Source of the DNA: Anaerolineae bacterium
GTDB lineage: Bacteria > Chloroflexota > Anaerolineae > 4572-78 > J111
DNA length: 64,000 nucleotides
Direction of reading: 5' to 3'
NCBI GenBank assembly: GCA_023151115.1
Contig: JAKLJP010000013.1
Coordinates: 1-64,000 of the forward strand
Shown here one piece after another: positions 8,670-17,749 of the stretch (positions are counted from its first letter, which is position 1; every line of letters starts with the position of its first letter). The notes under the pieces were generated by a model, which ran no database searches, was not told the origin of the DNA, and was given only the letters and a program-made list of their open reading frames with translations. Both the position numbers and the translations under genes were made by a program.

Positions 8670-10029
8670 ATTGGCTGGGAACCAGCTCAAACCGTATTCC
8701 CGCCGGGAAGCCGCCAAAAACCGGAGCTAACTGCCCCAGCAGGGCCGCCGGCGCGGTTTCAGCCAGATAAGTGTCAATAACCTGGTTGCGCAGATTCACT
8801 TCCGGGCTGGTGTGGGTGACAACGCGGAGGTAGTTGCCGGTCAGGCCACTCCATTGGAGGCCAAAGCCGTACGGCTCGTGGCTTTCCCAGAGCACCGGCA
8901 GCATCCGCCCGACAAACTGCCGGCGGAACGAGTCTTCTAAACTGGCATTTAAGAGGTGCATGCGCTGGCTGCGCTCCTGAGCTACAGGAGCCGGGACCTG
9001 GCCGCGCATACTGGCCGCCGCCGTGCCTTCGCGCCGCGAGTAGCGAAAAATGTGCAGCTTGGCAAACTTCATTTGCTCGACAAAGGCCAGAGACTCGACA
9101 AATTCGGCCTCAGTTTCGCCGGGGAAGCCAACGATAATATCGGTTGTGATCGAGACATCGGGGATGGCGGCGCGGGCGGCCTCGACCAGGGCAGCAAATT
9201 GGGCCTGATTGGTGCGGCGGGCCATGCGCCGCAGAGTGGCATCACAGCCGCTTTGCAGGGGCAGGTGTAAGTGGGCTAATAACCGTTCATTTTGCCACAG
9301 CTCAAAAAAATCTGCGTCCAAATCCCACGGTTCCAACGAAGATAGACGCAGGCGGGGCAAGTCGGTTTCAGCCAGAATTGTCCGTACCAAATGCGGCAAA
9401 CCGTACGAGGCGCCCCCATCATGACCGTAAGAACCAAGATGGACGCCGCTGAGAACGGCTTCCTGGTAGCCCAGGCCCACCAAACGGTTGATTTCGGCCA
9501 CAATCTCCGCCACCGGGCGGCTGCGGCTGGCTCCCCGCGCTACGGTGACAATACAAAAGGTGCAGCGGTTGTCGCAGCCATCCTGAACCTTGACAAAGGC
9601 GCGGGTGTGGCTGCCTTCGATCTCGCCGGCCAGGGAGGAGAGGGGGATGAAGGAGGGCGCATCCACCGCCGGAATAGGGTCGGCGTCACGCAAGAGGCCA
9701 GCCTCGGCCAGAATTTGCGGCAACCGGTCCTTTTGTTCATTGGAGATCAACAGGTCAACCCCTAGGGCCTTAATTTCCTGGGGGGCCAGTTCGGCGTAGC
9801 AGCCGGTGACTACTATCGCCGCCTGGGGATTCGCCCGGCGCATTTGGCGGATGATCTGGCGCGATTTGCGCGAGGCCACGTGTGTTACCGCGCAGCTATT
9901 GAAAACATACAAATCGGCCAGTTCGCCCGGCCCCACCAGACGATGCCCCGCCCCGGCAAAAGCGCGCGCCATTTCTTCAACTTCACTAATATTCAGCCGG
10001 CAGCCAATAGAGTCAACTCGAATACGCAT
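8590..10029 (-). CDS. mtaB: tRNA t6A37 methylthiotransferase
   Basis: 479 aa, a radical-SAM methylthiotransferase that converts t6A37 to ms2t6A37 in ANN-decoding tRNAs. The N-terminal UPF0004 domain has the three cluster cysteines C10, C46 and C77. The radical-SAM motif is DGCDNRCTFC near residue 150, and a TRAM-like region ends the conserved part. The GCRLN and NSCAVTH contexts favour MtaB over MiaB. The final 26 residues, from about residue 454, are encoded by a dispersed repeat and are probably not part of the ancestral protein. No clear ribosome site precedes the ATG. Confidence 0.9.
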   Translation of the reverse strand: MRIRVDSIGCRLNISEVEEMARAFAGAGHRLVGPGELADLYVFNSCAVTHVASRKSRQIIRQMRRANPQAAIVVTGCYAELAPQEIKALGVDLLISNEQKDRLPQILAEAGLLRDADPIPAVDAPSFIPLSSLAGEIEGSHTRAFVKVQDGCDNRCTFCIVTVARGASRSRPVAEIVAEINRLVGLGYQEAVLSGVHLGSYGHDGGASYGLPHLVRTILAETDLPRLRLSSLEPWDLDADFFELWQNERLLAHLHLPLQSGCDATLRRMARRTNQAQFAALVEAARAAIPDVSITTDIIVGFPGETEAEFVESLAFVEQMKFAKLHIFRYSRREGTAAASMRGQVPAPVAQERSQRMHLLNASLEDSFRRQFVGRMLPVLWESHEPYGFGLQWSGLTGNYLRVVTHTSPEVNLRNQVIDTYLAETAPAALLGQLAPVFGGFPAGIRFELVPSQSLTWTSQSQKGTQSYAETLQRHAEKR

Positions 10030-10041
10030 GTTAAACCGTAA

Positions 10042-10173
10042 ATAGAGGATAGAAGATAGAGGATAGAAGATAGAGGATAGTTTTCTATCTACTATCTGCC
10101 ATCTACTATCTACTATTTTCTATCTACCATCTACTATCCCCTACTCCCTACTTCCTACTCCTTACTCCCTACC
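10042..10173. repeat. Heptamer inverted element (ATAGAGG type), longest in window
   Basis: Five exact 7-nt units alternating ATAGAGG/ATAGAAG, then TTTT, then thirteen consecutive 7-nt units of complementary type (CTATCTA, CCATCTA, CTATCCC, CTACTCC and so on) with no break in phase. It fills the whole gap between two minus-strand genes and contributes the stop codon of the downstream one. Confidence 0.92.
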
Positions 10174-11875
10174 TCACATCCATTTTGCTATAAGCCCAAT
10201 CCGGCCCGACGCCGGCGTTGGGAATAATTTCTTTTTGGTTAGCCCCACTGCCGCTCATCTTCCAGATGCCCCAATTGCCGCTGCGGGCGCTGCGGAAGAT
10301 GATGTCGCCGCTGGGGGTGTAGGTGGGCAGGCTGTCGGGGCCGGGCGCTTCGGTGATGCGGCGCAGGTTGCTGCCATCCACATTGACCAGGTAGATGTCT
10401 ACATTGCCGCCCTCGTCGCGGCTAAAGGCAATCGTTTTGCCGTCGGGCGACCAGGCCGGGAAGGAGTCAGAGCCGCCATTGGTAATAAGGGTGTGTCCAG
10501 AGTCGTCCCGATTGGAAATCCAGATGCCGGTTTTGCCGTCGCGCCCGGAGCGATAAACGACTTTTTGACTGTCGGGCGACCAATCAGCCTGTTCGCCCAA
10601 AATCTCAAAGCGGAATTGTTGGTTATCCACCGTGCCCAAAAAGTAAATGCGATAATCGCTACCGCCCGGTTTGGCGTCAAAAGCCACCATTTGCCCATCA
10701 GGCGAAACACTGGCCCAACGGGCCGTGCCTTGCTTCCAATCAACCGGCTGTTGCAGCACCGCTAGATCAGCCGAGGGCAGGGCGGCGGCATTGAGCAGAG
10801 CCACAATGCCGTTGCTCACGCCGTCGAAGACAAAATCACGCCCATCGGCCAGATGCTGCCGGTCAACGCCGGCCTCGCCAAAAAAGAAGATTTGCTGGCC
10901 GTTGGGGGTCCAGGAAGGACCGGCGGCGCGGTTGAGCAGAAACTTTTCGCCCTGTCCGTTCGTGTCGGCCACGTACAGATTGTGCTGACCGCCATCCCAC
11001 TTGGTGTAAGCCAATTTGTAGACGCCGCCGCCTGCACTGCCACTGCTGGCCGCTGGTTTGGTCGGGGCAGGTGTGGGCGTCGGGGTTTCGGCTTCAGCGG
11101 TGGGCGTGGTCAGATCGGCGGCATGTTCGGCTTCGTCGGTGCTTTGGGGCAGCTCCGTTTCTGCTTCGATGGTAAAGTTGCTGGTTTGCAGCAGTTCATC
11201 CTGCACATAAAGCTCCAGGGTCCATTCACCTGGAAAGAGAGGATTATTGCCGGCGTCAATAAAATAGTCAAATACGCCGGTTTCGTCGCCTGTCCACTTC
11301 TCGGTGTTGCTCAACACTTGGGTACCATCCAAATACCAAACCCGCTGCCAGGTGTACTCTTTAGACATGCCGCTGTACTCAAAAATGGCATGAACCTGGG
11401 TAATGCCTTCCTGGAAGGTCAAACCGGGATTAATCGGCTCGTAATCTTCGGTAGCGCCCAGGGCAAAGGTGATGGGGCCAAATTCCGGCTCGCCGGCAGG
11501 GGTGGGGGTCTCCGCTTCAACGGTGGTTTCGGCTTCGACGGTGGGTTCGGTGGTTTCAACAATAACCTCAACCGTAGCTTCTTCGGTGGCGGAGGCCGCC
11601 GGTAGGGAGGGGGTTGAGGTAGGGGTTTCCAGCGCTGGAGCAGGGGTGACGGTTGCGCCGCTCAGGCTGGCCAATGCATCGTCTAACTGGTCTCGGGCCA
11701 GATAAACGCCTACGCCGGCCAATAGGACGACACAGAGTAATAAGGCGCAGCCGACCCCGGCAGCAATCAGCCAGGGGTTACGTTTTTTGGCCGGGGGCGG
11801 GGTGGCCGGCTGTGGCGCACCGCTCACCTCGGAGGTACCTCTACCCGAATAAACCGTTTGATCAAAGTCGCTCAT
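10169..11875 (-). CDS. Membrane-anchored TolB-like (PD40) propeller protein
   Basis: 568 aa from ATG 11875, which has GGGAG six bases upstream (a GTG at 11887 is in frame but lacks a site). A cytoplasmic proline-rich N-terminus is followed by one membrane helix (about residues 35-60), a Thr/Glu-rich linker, a beta-sandwich region around residues 130-240, a second TPTPTPAPT linker and a C-terminal six-bladed-type propeller with repeated WSPDG, WTPNG and YTPSG turns. The layout matches extracytoplasmic sensor or ligand-binding halves of kinases such as the one at 25263, but there is no kinase domain here. Function unknown. Confidence 0.75.
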   Translation of the reverse strand: MSDFDQTVYSGRGTSEVSGAPQPATPPPAKKRNPWLIAAGVGCALLLCVVLLAGVGVYLARDQLDDALASLSGATVTPAPALETPTSTPSLPAASATEEATVEVIVETTEPTVEAETTVEAETPTPAGEPEFGPITFALGATEDYEPINPGLTFQEGITQVHAIFEYSGMSKEYTWQRVWYLDGTQVLSNTEKWTGDETGVFDYFIDAGNNPLFPGEWTLELYVQDELLQTSNFTIEAETELPQSTDEAEHAADLTTPTAEAETPTPTPAPTKPAASSGSAGGGVYKLAYTKWDGGQHNLYVADTNGQGEKFLLNRAAGPSWTPNGQQIFFFGEAGVDRQHLADGRDFVFDGVSNGIVALLNAAALPSADLAVLQQPVDWKQGTARWASVSPDGQMVAFDAKPGGSDYRIYFLGTVDNQQFRFEILGEQADWSPDSQKVVYRSGRDGKTGIWISNRDDSGHTLITNGGSDSFPAWSPDGKTIAFSRDEGGNVDIYLVNVDGSNLRRITEAPGPDSLPTYTPSGDIIFRSARSGNWGIWKMSGSGANQKEIIPNAGVGPDWAYSKMDVR

Positions 11876-11887
11876 CTTAACTCCCAC

Positions 11888-12192
11888 CAGAATTGATTAA
11901 GATAACAGGTTTGTCAGAAGCCATGCGCCGCTTGCCGGCGTGACCTAGAATAATTTTGTAGAATTATGGACAACGTGGCGTAAAAAAGGCCGAACTTTGA
12001 GGTTAATCTAGCCTTGACTCAGGGCAAATCTGTCCAGGCTACGAGCAAATTTCTTACCAAAAGCATATCATTGAGCGGGTTTAGTGTCAAGTTATATGCC
12101 CACCGGAGTCTCTAATCGCCCCTTTATCTTTTTTGAAAAAGGTGTTATAATTTAGTTATGTTTACAAGATGCGCCGTTACGCGAGGTGAACT
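11888..12192. other. Divergent intergenic region with promoter
   Basis: 305 bp between two divergent surface-protein genes. No ORF or palindromic element is evident, which is unusual in this window. It should carry both promoters: the plus-strand one is at 12143-12151; for the minus strand I see only a possible TGtTATCTT near 11908. Confidence 0.5.
12143..12151 (+). promoter_or_regulatory. Extended -10 promoter TGtTATAAT
   Basis: TG 12143-12144, TATAAT 12146-12151, about 41 bp before the ATG at 12193. The -35 position is poor. It is identical in form to the promoter at 422. Confidence 0.55.
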
Positions 12193-13521
12193 ATGTTCCT
12201 AAAAAATAGTAAAAAATCAGGCCAATGGAGTGTCCTCATCATCCTGGCCCTCCTTGTTGTGAGCGGCGCTTCCTGGTGGAGCAGTAATCTTCATTCTACC
12301 CCGGTCCAAGCGGCCGGCATTATTGATAAGGTGAAGGACCCGCAGCCGCCCGCTGCCCGCCCCCCACAGCAGGGTGAAGACGCCTGTTACTGTTCCAGCG
12401 ACATCTACAATTGTAACAATTTTCAGTACCAACAGGAAGCCCAGGCTTGCTATGACGACTGCCAGGCCCAAGGCCGCGGCGACATTCACGAATTGGATAG
12501 TAACAGCAACGGGCTGGCCTGTGAAGAACTGCCACTCGAACCCACCCCCATCACCTCTCAAGCCACCCCTTATACCGATCCCGCTTTCAACGATCCTGTT
12601 TTTAGGAGTCTGGCTAACGCCGATAACCTTCTGACTAATGGTAACTTTGAAGCTGACTTTTACGGCGCACCCGAGTTAGGTTTTGAACCCCCTGAAACCG
12701 GCTGGATTCCCAATAGTTGGGGCTGGTTTAAAAGCCAGGCTTACGGTAAATACAATATTTATGGTAATGAAGGATTTGCCCTGGTCTGTCCTGATGATTT
12801 CAGGCTTTTCACCAACAGCGCCCTATCGTTGTCGTTCCACATTCAATCCTCGGACCAGCCGGATGCTCGTTTGGGGGTTTACCAAACTGTCTCGGTGACG
12901 CCGGGTCAGCAGTATCTTTTTGCCATCCAGGGCGCAATTCAGAGTCAACCGGGGGCCGGCTCGCCTGATATTAACAACCGGCTTGAGGTCTTTTTTGATC
13001 AGAGCGGTGGTACTGACTGGCAGGCGACGCCTCACGAGAAGTGGACCTCTTTACCCTGGCGCGAACAAGAGCTGGAGTTTGAAACCTCCGGTCCCAACGA
13101 CCCTGACTTGGCCCGAATTCAGGAATATTACACCATTGTCAAGCCCAGTTCTAACCGGCTAACAGTATTTCTCAACGCCTGGCGACGTTGGCCCAACTGG
13201 CGCACCACCATTTTTACCGTTGATTGTGTCTCGCTGACGCCTTTGAACCAGGTGGATGTGGCGGCGCTGGCCCCTCGGCTCACCCAGCTTTCCACTACGG
13301 CGGTGGATGCGGCGCTTAAAGGTTCAGGCGGGGTGGCGGCCCCGGCCTCTGTCAGCGGCCAACCGGCGGCTGCGCCGGTTACGGGGGCGGTGATTGCGCC
13401 CGCTGCCGGCGGTATTGTTGATACCAAGAGCAACTGGCTGTTAATTACGGCTGTTTCACTGTTGGTTATCTTGGGGCTGGTGGGTGCCGGGGTGTGGAAT
13501 GCCCGGCGGCAAAAGGAATAA
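12193..13521 (+). CDS. Secreted Excalibur-domain protein with C-terminal anchor
   Basis: 442 aa. Signal peptide (about residues 13-40, ending QAAG), then a Cys-rich segment (residues ~60-115) ending in DSNSNGLACEE, the Dx(D/N)xxGxxCE signature of Excalibur calcium-binding domains. Next comes a jelly-roll-like region starting NLLTNGNFE, as in carbohydrate-binding modules, then a low-complexity Ala/Pro region, a C-terminal helix (about residues 413-435) and the tail RRQKE. It is likely displayed on the cell surface. The start has an AGGTGA site. The partner or ligand is unknown. Confidence 0.7.
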   Translation: MFLKNSKKSGQWSVLIILALLVVSGASWWSSNLHSTPVQAAGIIDKVKDPQPPAARPPQQGEDACYCSSDIYNCNNFQYQQEAQACYDDCQAQGRGDIHELDSNSNGLACEELPLEPTPITSQATPYTDPAFNDPVFRSLANADNLLTNGNFEADFYGAPELGFEPPETGWIPNSWGWFKSQAYGKYNIYGNEGFALVCPDDFRLFTNSALSLSFHIQSSDQPDARLGVYQTVSVTPGQQYLFAIQGAIQSQPGAGSPDINNRLEVFFDQSGGTDWQATPHEKWTSLPWREQELEFETSGPNDPDLARIQEYYTIVKPSSNRLTVFLNAWRRWPNWRTTIFTVDCVSLTPLNQVDVAALAPRLTQLSTTAVDAALKGSGGVAAPASVSGQPAAAPVTGAVIAPAAGGIVDTKSNWLLITAVSLLVILGLVGAGVWNARRQKE

Positions 13522-13543
13522 ACCTCGGCCAGACAACCGCCGG

Positions 13544-15151
13544 CTAAAGTTTGACCTCAAAAATCTGAACATCGCCCTGATGGTAAATCTCTTCCAGATA
13601 AGGCGCGCGGGCCGGGGCAAAATCACCGGCGGCTTTTTCAGCGGGACCGTAATAAACATAGCGTACATTGAACTCGGCCAGCAAGTCTCTGCGCCAAGCG
13701 TCGCTGGTAGCGGCAGCAAAAAATTGTTGAGCCTGGGCGCGCTTTTCATCCGAATGGATGGTTTCTGGTCCGTGCCCCACAAAGGTCCGCACGTTGGCGT
13801 AGGCTGGCAGCACATTACCCGTTTCATACACCGCCAGAACCAGCTCGCCGCTGGCGGCCCGATCCAGCCAGCGCATGGCCTCAAGCTGGCTGGCTGGGTG
13901 GAAAATGGGCGGTTGGCGCAGCGAAATCGAAACCAGCCCGCCCAGCAGCAGCGCCAGATTGGTCAGACTAAAAAGCGCCAGCAGGCCGGCTCGTAGCCAT
14001 CGCTGCCGGTCAGGTCGCAGACGGTCGGTAAGGAAAAACACGCCAGCGGCAGCCAGAACGGCCAGGGGGAGTTGCACCCCAACCACCAGGCGGCGCTGCA
14101 AATTAAAGGGCAGGTAAACCAGCAGCGGAAAGACCAGGCACCACGTCATCAGCAAGGTCAGCGCTACTTTGCGCCCAAAGGAGACAGAAGCTCCGGTAGA
14201 ATTAACCAGATGTAGAGCCCCATAAACCGCCAGGAGAATGAGCGGCCCATAGGCCAGCAAGTAGTGCCAGGGTTCGGGCGAAAGGATCAGGTTTTGTTGG
14301 CTCCAGACCGCTAAAACCGGGTTGGCGCTAAAAACATAGGCATCATACAATAAAACGGGCAGGCTCAACAGGGGGGCGCAGATCAGTTTAAGCCACAAGT
14401 TCATCGCGCCGCGCATGGTCTCGCCCCACAGGGTCAGCGCCAGGGCGGTCAGGCCTAGCACAATCACAAACACACCTACGTAAAAGGCGGCAATCAGGGC
14501 GACGCCCAGTAGGGCGCAGGCCGCCCCCAAGATGGGCAGCCAGTGGTTTGTCTGCCAGCTTTGCAGGGTCCACAACACCGCCCAGAACAGCAAAGTTTCG
14601 GCCAGGGCCAGGTGGGGCAGGTGAAACAGCACCAGAAAGATAAAGGCTTCGGGCACATAAAGGTCCAGCGGCAGCCCCAAGCGAGGCGTCAGTTGCAGGG
14701 CAATGACCAACCAGCCCAGGCCGCTGCCGCCAGCCGCCAGCAGAAAAGCAAAGCGACGCTGCGCCACCTGAGGCGTAAAATAGCTGATGAAGTAATAAAG
14801 AGTCAACAGCAGCCCCAGACCAAAGACCAGCCGGGCCAGGTGATACATCAACGGTAGGGGGATTGACCCTAGCCGGGCCAGCTTGCCCAGCAGCAGATGG
14901 AAGCTGAACAGATAAGCCCCTTGGTGCGGCTCCGGCGTATAAGGCAGATGGAACAGCCAGCCGCCTTCTGCGCCCTGGCGCATTTTAGCCAGGTAAGAGT
15001 TGGCGTCCTCCACCCCGATAAAGAAACCGCTAAACTGCATCTGCGGGGTTGACAGCCACAAGCCATACAGATAAGGCAGCGAGCTAATCAAGAGAATGGC
15101 AGCGGACCAGCTTAACAGCCAGCGCCATTCTTGTTTAGAAAGAGTGAGCAT
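13544..15151 (-). CDS. Polytopic GT-C-like membrane protein, paralog B
   Basis: 535 aa from ATG 15151; the frame is open to a TTG at 15187, but those codons lie in a palindromic repeat. About ten or more membrane segments and a soluble C-terminus. An early outer loop contains VEDANSYLAK and LPYTPEPHQGA, also found in the 524-aa protein at 20931 (DGNSYLAK, LTYTPEPHEGA). An acidic motif in the first outer loop is typical of GT-C glycosyltransferases, but I cannot name a family. It is the last gene of the minus-strand envelope cluster and converges on the Excalibur gene with 22 bp between them. Confidence 0.65.
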   Translation of the reverse strand: MLTLSKQEWRWLLSWSAAILLISSLPYLYGLWLSTPQMQFSGFFIGVEDANSYLAKMRQGAEGGWLFHLPYTPEPHQGAYLFSFHLLLGKLARLGSIPLPLMYHLARLVFGLGLLLTLYYFISYFTPQVAQRRFAFLLAAGGSGLGWLVIALQLTPRLGLPLDLYVPEAFIFLVLFHLPHLALAETLLFWAVLWTLQSWQTNHWLPILGAACALLGVALIAAFYVGVFVIVLGLTALALTLWGETMRGAMNLWLKLICAPLLSLPVLLYDAYVFSANPVLAVWSQQNLILSPEPWHYLLAYGPLILLAVYGALHLVNSTGASVSFGRKVALTLLMTWCLVFPLLVYLPFNLQRRLVVGVQLPLAVLAAAGVFFLTDRLRPDRQRWLRAGLLALFSLTNLALLLGGLVSISLRQPPIFHPASQLEAMRWLDRAASGELVLAVYETGNVLPAYANVRTFVGHGPETIHSDEKRAQAQQFFAAATSDAWRRDLLAEFNVRYVYYGPAEKAAGDFAPARAPYLEEIYHQGDVQIFEVKL

Positions 15152-15177
15152 AGGTTTGTCTCGTAGAGATGTAAAAA

Positions 15178-15206
15178 TGTAGGACAAGCTAATAGCTTGT
15201 CCTACA
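15178..15206. repeat. Perfect palindrome, 13-bp arms
   Basis: TGTAGGACAAGCT, loop AAT, and the exact complement. It encodes the last residues and stop of the YfhO protein and lies just before the next gene. It could attenuate transcription between them. Confidence 0.85.
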
Positions 15207-17714
15207 CCTAATTTTTCTCCAGCCGGCCAACAGCACCCTGCTGCCGGCCGCCAGCAGGAAACCGGCGCTTATCACCGAAATCCAATTTCCCCAGGCGACG
15301 CTTGCCGGCTGGTAAGCCAGGGTAACGCGATACCGGCCTGGCCCGCTCAAATAAAGACCCCGCAGCAGGCCGTTGACTTTTTCCACCGGCTGAGGCGAGC
15401 CGTTGACCATCGCCTGCCAGCCCGGATACCAGATTTCGCTCACCACCAGCCAACCGGGCCGGGGTATCTCCGTTTCAAGCTCAATCTTGTCGGCAGAATA
15501 AGTAGTAATTTCAACGGGTGAACGTTGAAGGTTGAACGTTGAAGGTTGAACATTTTCAACGCTGTCTTCGACGACCGCCACATTCCCCCCCCCCGGCAGC
15601 GCCTCTAATTGGGCCAGCCAATCGGCTTCAGCCGGGACCGCTTGATGGGCCACCCAGGCGCGCGGCAGGGCCAGCTCGTTGCGATAGATAAAGGTTCCGT
15701 CAATTTCTGTTTCCAGGGTCAAGCCGGGCCAGGACATGGGGAAGGCCGAGGCCAGATAGGTTACGTTGAGCAGCCCCAGCAGCTTGAGATTGGGCTGGAC
15801 GGCTTGCAGCGATGTTTCCAGGGGGCCGGGGCCAAATTTGGGGATGGTGACGCTGAACCCCGGATCGTTATAGCCCCCGGCGCGGGCCATGAACTCATCA
15901 TAGGGGGCCAGGTGAACCGGCTCGACCCCATCGGTCAGGTGCAGTCCGGCTGCCGCCGCCGTTGCCATTGGCAAGCTGTAGCTGGGCGAATATACCCGAA
16001 AATAGCCCGGCTTTTGGGCTAGGTACGCTGCCGCTGCCTGCCCCGGAGAGAGGGCTTGCTCCAGCGGCGTAAAGCGCAGCAGTGAACTGTCGAACCAGGC
16101 CAGGTCAGCAAATAAAAGCAGGCCCAGCAGGGCTACGGTTATTTGGGCAGAGATAACGCGCTGCGCCCGCAGCAGAATCAGGCTTAACCCCAGCGGAATA
16201 AACACGGCCAGGGCTAACGCTGAGCGCCGGATGCCCTCGAACCCCTCGCCCTGTGCGGAAGGTGTGGCAAAGGCCAGGCCCAAGCCGACCAGCAGCGCCA
16301 GCGGGGCCAGGGCTACGGTCAGGCGGGTCAGCCATTTTTTAGCCAAGACTGACCACTGTTGCTGCGCCAGACGATCCACCCCAAAGCCGACCAACACAGC
16401 CAGGGCCAGCGCCCCCGCGAAAAAGATGCGGGCCGGGGTGCGGATATAACGGAAACCGGGTACGGCATAATAGAACAGAGTGTGCAGCGGGTTGTGCGGT
16501 CCCAGGGCAAACAGCACAGCAAACCCAAACACCAGCCCGTAGAACAGCGCCCAGCGATTTTGGCGGCTCAGACCAAAGGCAGCCAGCAGCAGCGGGATCA
16601 GCCCCACGTAAATCACGTACTCGTGCCCCGCCTGGGCCGTTGGCAGCAGCAGCCCCACCAACAACTGCGCCGGGGCCAGGGCAAACTCGCTGGCCTGCTC
16701 CAGGCTGAGCGAGCGGTTGCTGTAGCGGGCCAATTCCAGCAGCGGCAGCAGTTGGGCCGCGCCTAGCAGTGTCGCCAAAAACAGGCCGGGCAAGAGAAGT
16801 ATGAGCGAGTGGGTGAAACGTGAGGCGTGAAACGTGAGGCGTGAAGCGTGAGGCGTGGTGCGTAGTGCGTGGTGCGTGATTACTTTCATAGCCCTCCTGC
16901 TCCCTTGCCCCTCTGCTCCCCTGCTCTCCTGCTCCTCGCCTCCTCGCCTCCTCGCCTCCTCGCGTCGCGGCCCCACCATCTGCCAGATGAGCATCGCCCC
17001 CATCAAATACACGCTGTAAATCACCGGCAGCGTATGCGTCACTATCTGCATCGCCAGCGAAACAGCCACCAGGATCATCCAGCCATAACTGGATCGTCGC
17101 CAGGCAAAGAAATACCCCAAACCTCGCCTCTGCGCCTCTGCGCCTCTTCTCCCCTGCTCCCCTGCTCCCCTGCTCCCCTGCTGTTCTTCCAGCAGCATCT
17201 GCACGCCCCACACCGTCCACGGTAGCCAGCCCAGCGCAGCGATCATGCTCACATGTCCTCCGGCTGCGTGAGCCAGCATCTTACCGTTCAAGACAAAGGT
17301 CAGGCCGCCCAGCAGCGCGGCCAGGGCAGACACCTTGAAACCTTTGCGTAATAAGAAGTATATCCCCAGGCCACCCCAAACCAGGTGAAAGATAAAAAGC
17401 CAATTGAACACCGGCTCGCTGGGGAAAAAGAGCAGTAGCCAGGCCAGGGGATAGGCCAGCATGGCCAGTTGGTTGGCGGCTAAGGGCATGCCGCTGAGGA
17501 TGAGCGGCGTCCAGTAGGGCAGCCCTTCGCCCGCCTGCCAGCTATGGGCCATAAGCTGAGCCTTGGGCCAATGGATGACCATGACATCGGAAAAAGGGCT
17601 AAAGGTGGGGAATAAAACCAAAAAAGGATCGAGCAACGTGGGCCAAAACAGGCTGAGTACGGCAGGAACAAGGAAGAGCGCGGGCCAGTGGGGGTTGAGT
17701 TTAGCTTTGATCAT
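15189..17714 (-). CDS. YfhO-family membrane protein with repeat-encoded inserts
   Basis: 841 aa. The N-terminal half is polytopic, with YfhO-type motifs (YPLAWLLLF, FRYIRTPARIFF). The C-terminal extracytoplasmic part ends with the family hallmark region GWLVVSEIWYPGWQAMVNG and a final membrane helix. YfhO proteins are linked to glycosylation of lipoteichoic acid or other envelope polymers. Three low-complexity inserts at about residues 177-199, 246-301 and 721-733 are encoded by 7- or 8-nt tandem repeats and lie in loops. The last codons come from the 15178 palindrome. Confidence 0.8.
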   Translation of the reverse strand: MIKAKLNPHWPALFLVPAVLSLFWPTLLDPFLVLFPTFSPFSDVMVIHWPKAQLMAHSWQAGEGLPYWTPLILSGMPLAANQLAMLAYPLAWLLLFFPSEPVFNWLFIFHLVWGGLGIYFLLRKGFKVSALAALLGGLTFVLNGKMLAHAAGGHVSMIAALGWLPWTVWGVQMLLEEQQGSRGAGEQGRRGAEAQRRGLGYFFAWRRSSYGWMILVAVSLAMQIVTHTLPVIYSVYLMGAMLIWQMVGPRREEARRRGGEEQESRGAEGQGSRRAMKVITHHALRTTPHASRLTFHASRFTHSLILLLPGLFLATLLGAAQLLPLLELARYSNRSLSLEQASEFALAPAQLLVGLLLPTAQAGHEYVIYVGLIPLLLAAFGLSRQNRWALFYGLVFGFAVLFALGPHNPLHTLFYYAVPGFRYIRTPARIFFAGALALAVLVGFGVDRLAQQQWSVLAKKWLTRLTVALAPLALLVGLGLAFATPSAQGEGFEGIRRSALALAVFIPLGLSLILLRAQRVISAQITVALLGLLLFADLAWFDSSLLRFTPLEQALSPGQAAAAYLAQKPGYFRVYSPSYSLPMATAAAAGLHLTDGVEPVHLAPYDEFMARAGGYNDPGFSVTIPKFGPGPLETSLQAVQPNLKLLGLLNVTYLASAFPMSWPGLTLETEIDGTFIYRNELALPRAWVAHQAVPAEADWLAQLEALPGGGNVAVVEDSVENVQPSTFNLQRSPVEITTYSADKIELETEIPRPGWLVVSEIWYPGWQAMVNGSPQPVEKVNGLLRGLYLSGPGRYRVTLAYQPASVAWGNWISVISAGFLLAAGSRVLLAGWRKIRCRTSY
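15517..15551. repeat. Heptamer repeat inside YfhO gene (GTTGAAC type)
   Basis: Five 7-nt units GGTGAAC, GTTGAAG, GTTGAAC, GTTGAAG, GTTGAAC followed by a short inverted ATTTTCAAC. Translated on the minus strand as VQPSTFNLQRS. The same unit occurs inside uvrA at 46643. Confidence 0.88.
16815..16976. repeat. Heptamer/octamer repeats inside YfhO gene
   Basis: About nine units of GTGAAAC/GTGAGGC/GTGGTGC, then a stretch of CTGCTCC and CCTCGCCT 8-nt units up to about 16965. Read on the minus strand they give an Arg/Glu/Gly-rich segment followed by HASRLTFHASRFTH. Confidence 0.88.
17125..17186. repeat. Octamer repeat inside YfhO gene (CCCCTGCT type)
   Basis: Units of CTCTGCGC followed by four CCCCTGCT units, translated on the minus strand as an EQQGSRGAGEQGRRGAE-type segment in a loop. 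Confidence 0.8.
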
Positions 17715-17749
17715 TTAACGTTGGAGGTTGTTACTGATTGCCATATCCT

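Noticed and set aside
10042..10173. CRISPR array
   Set aside because: Units are 7 nt with no spacers and an inverted second half; no cas gene is present anywhere in the window.
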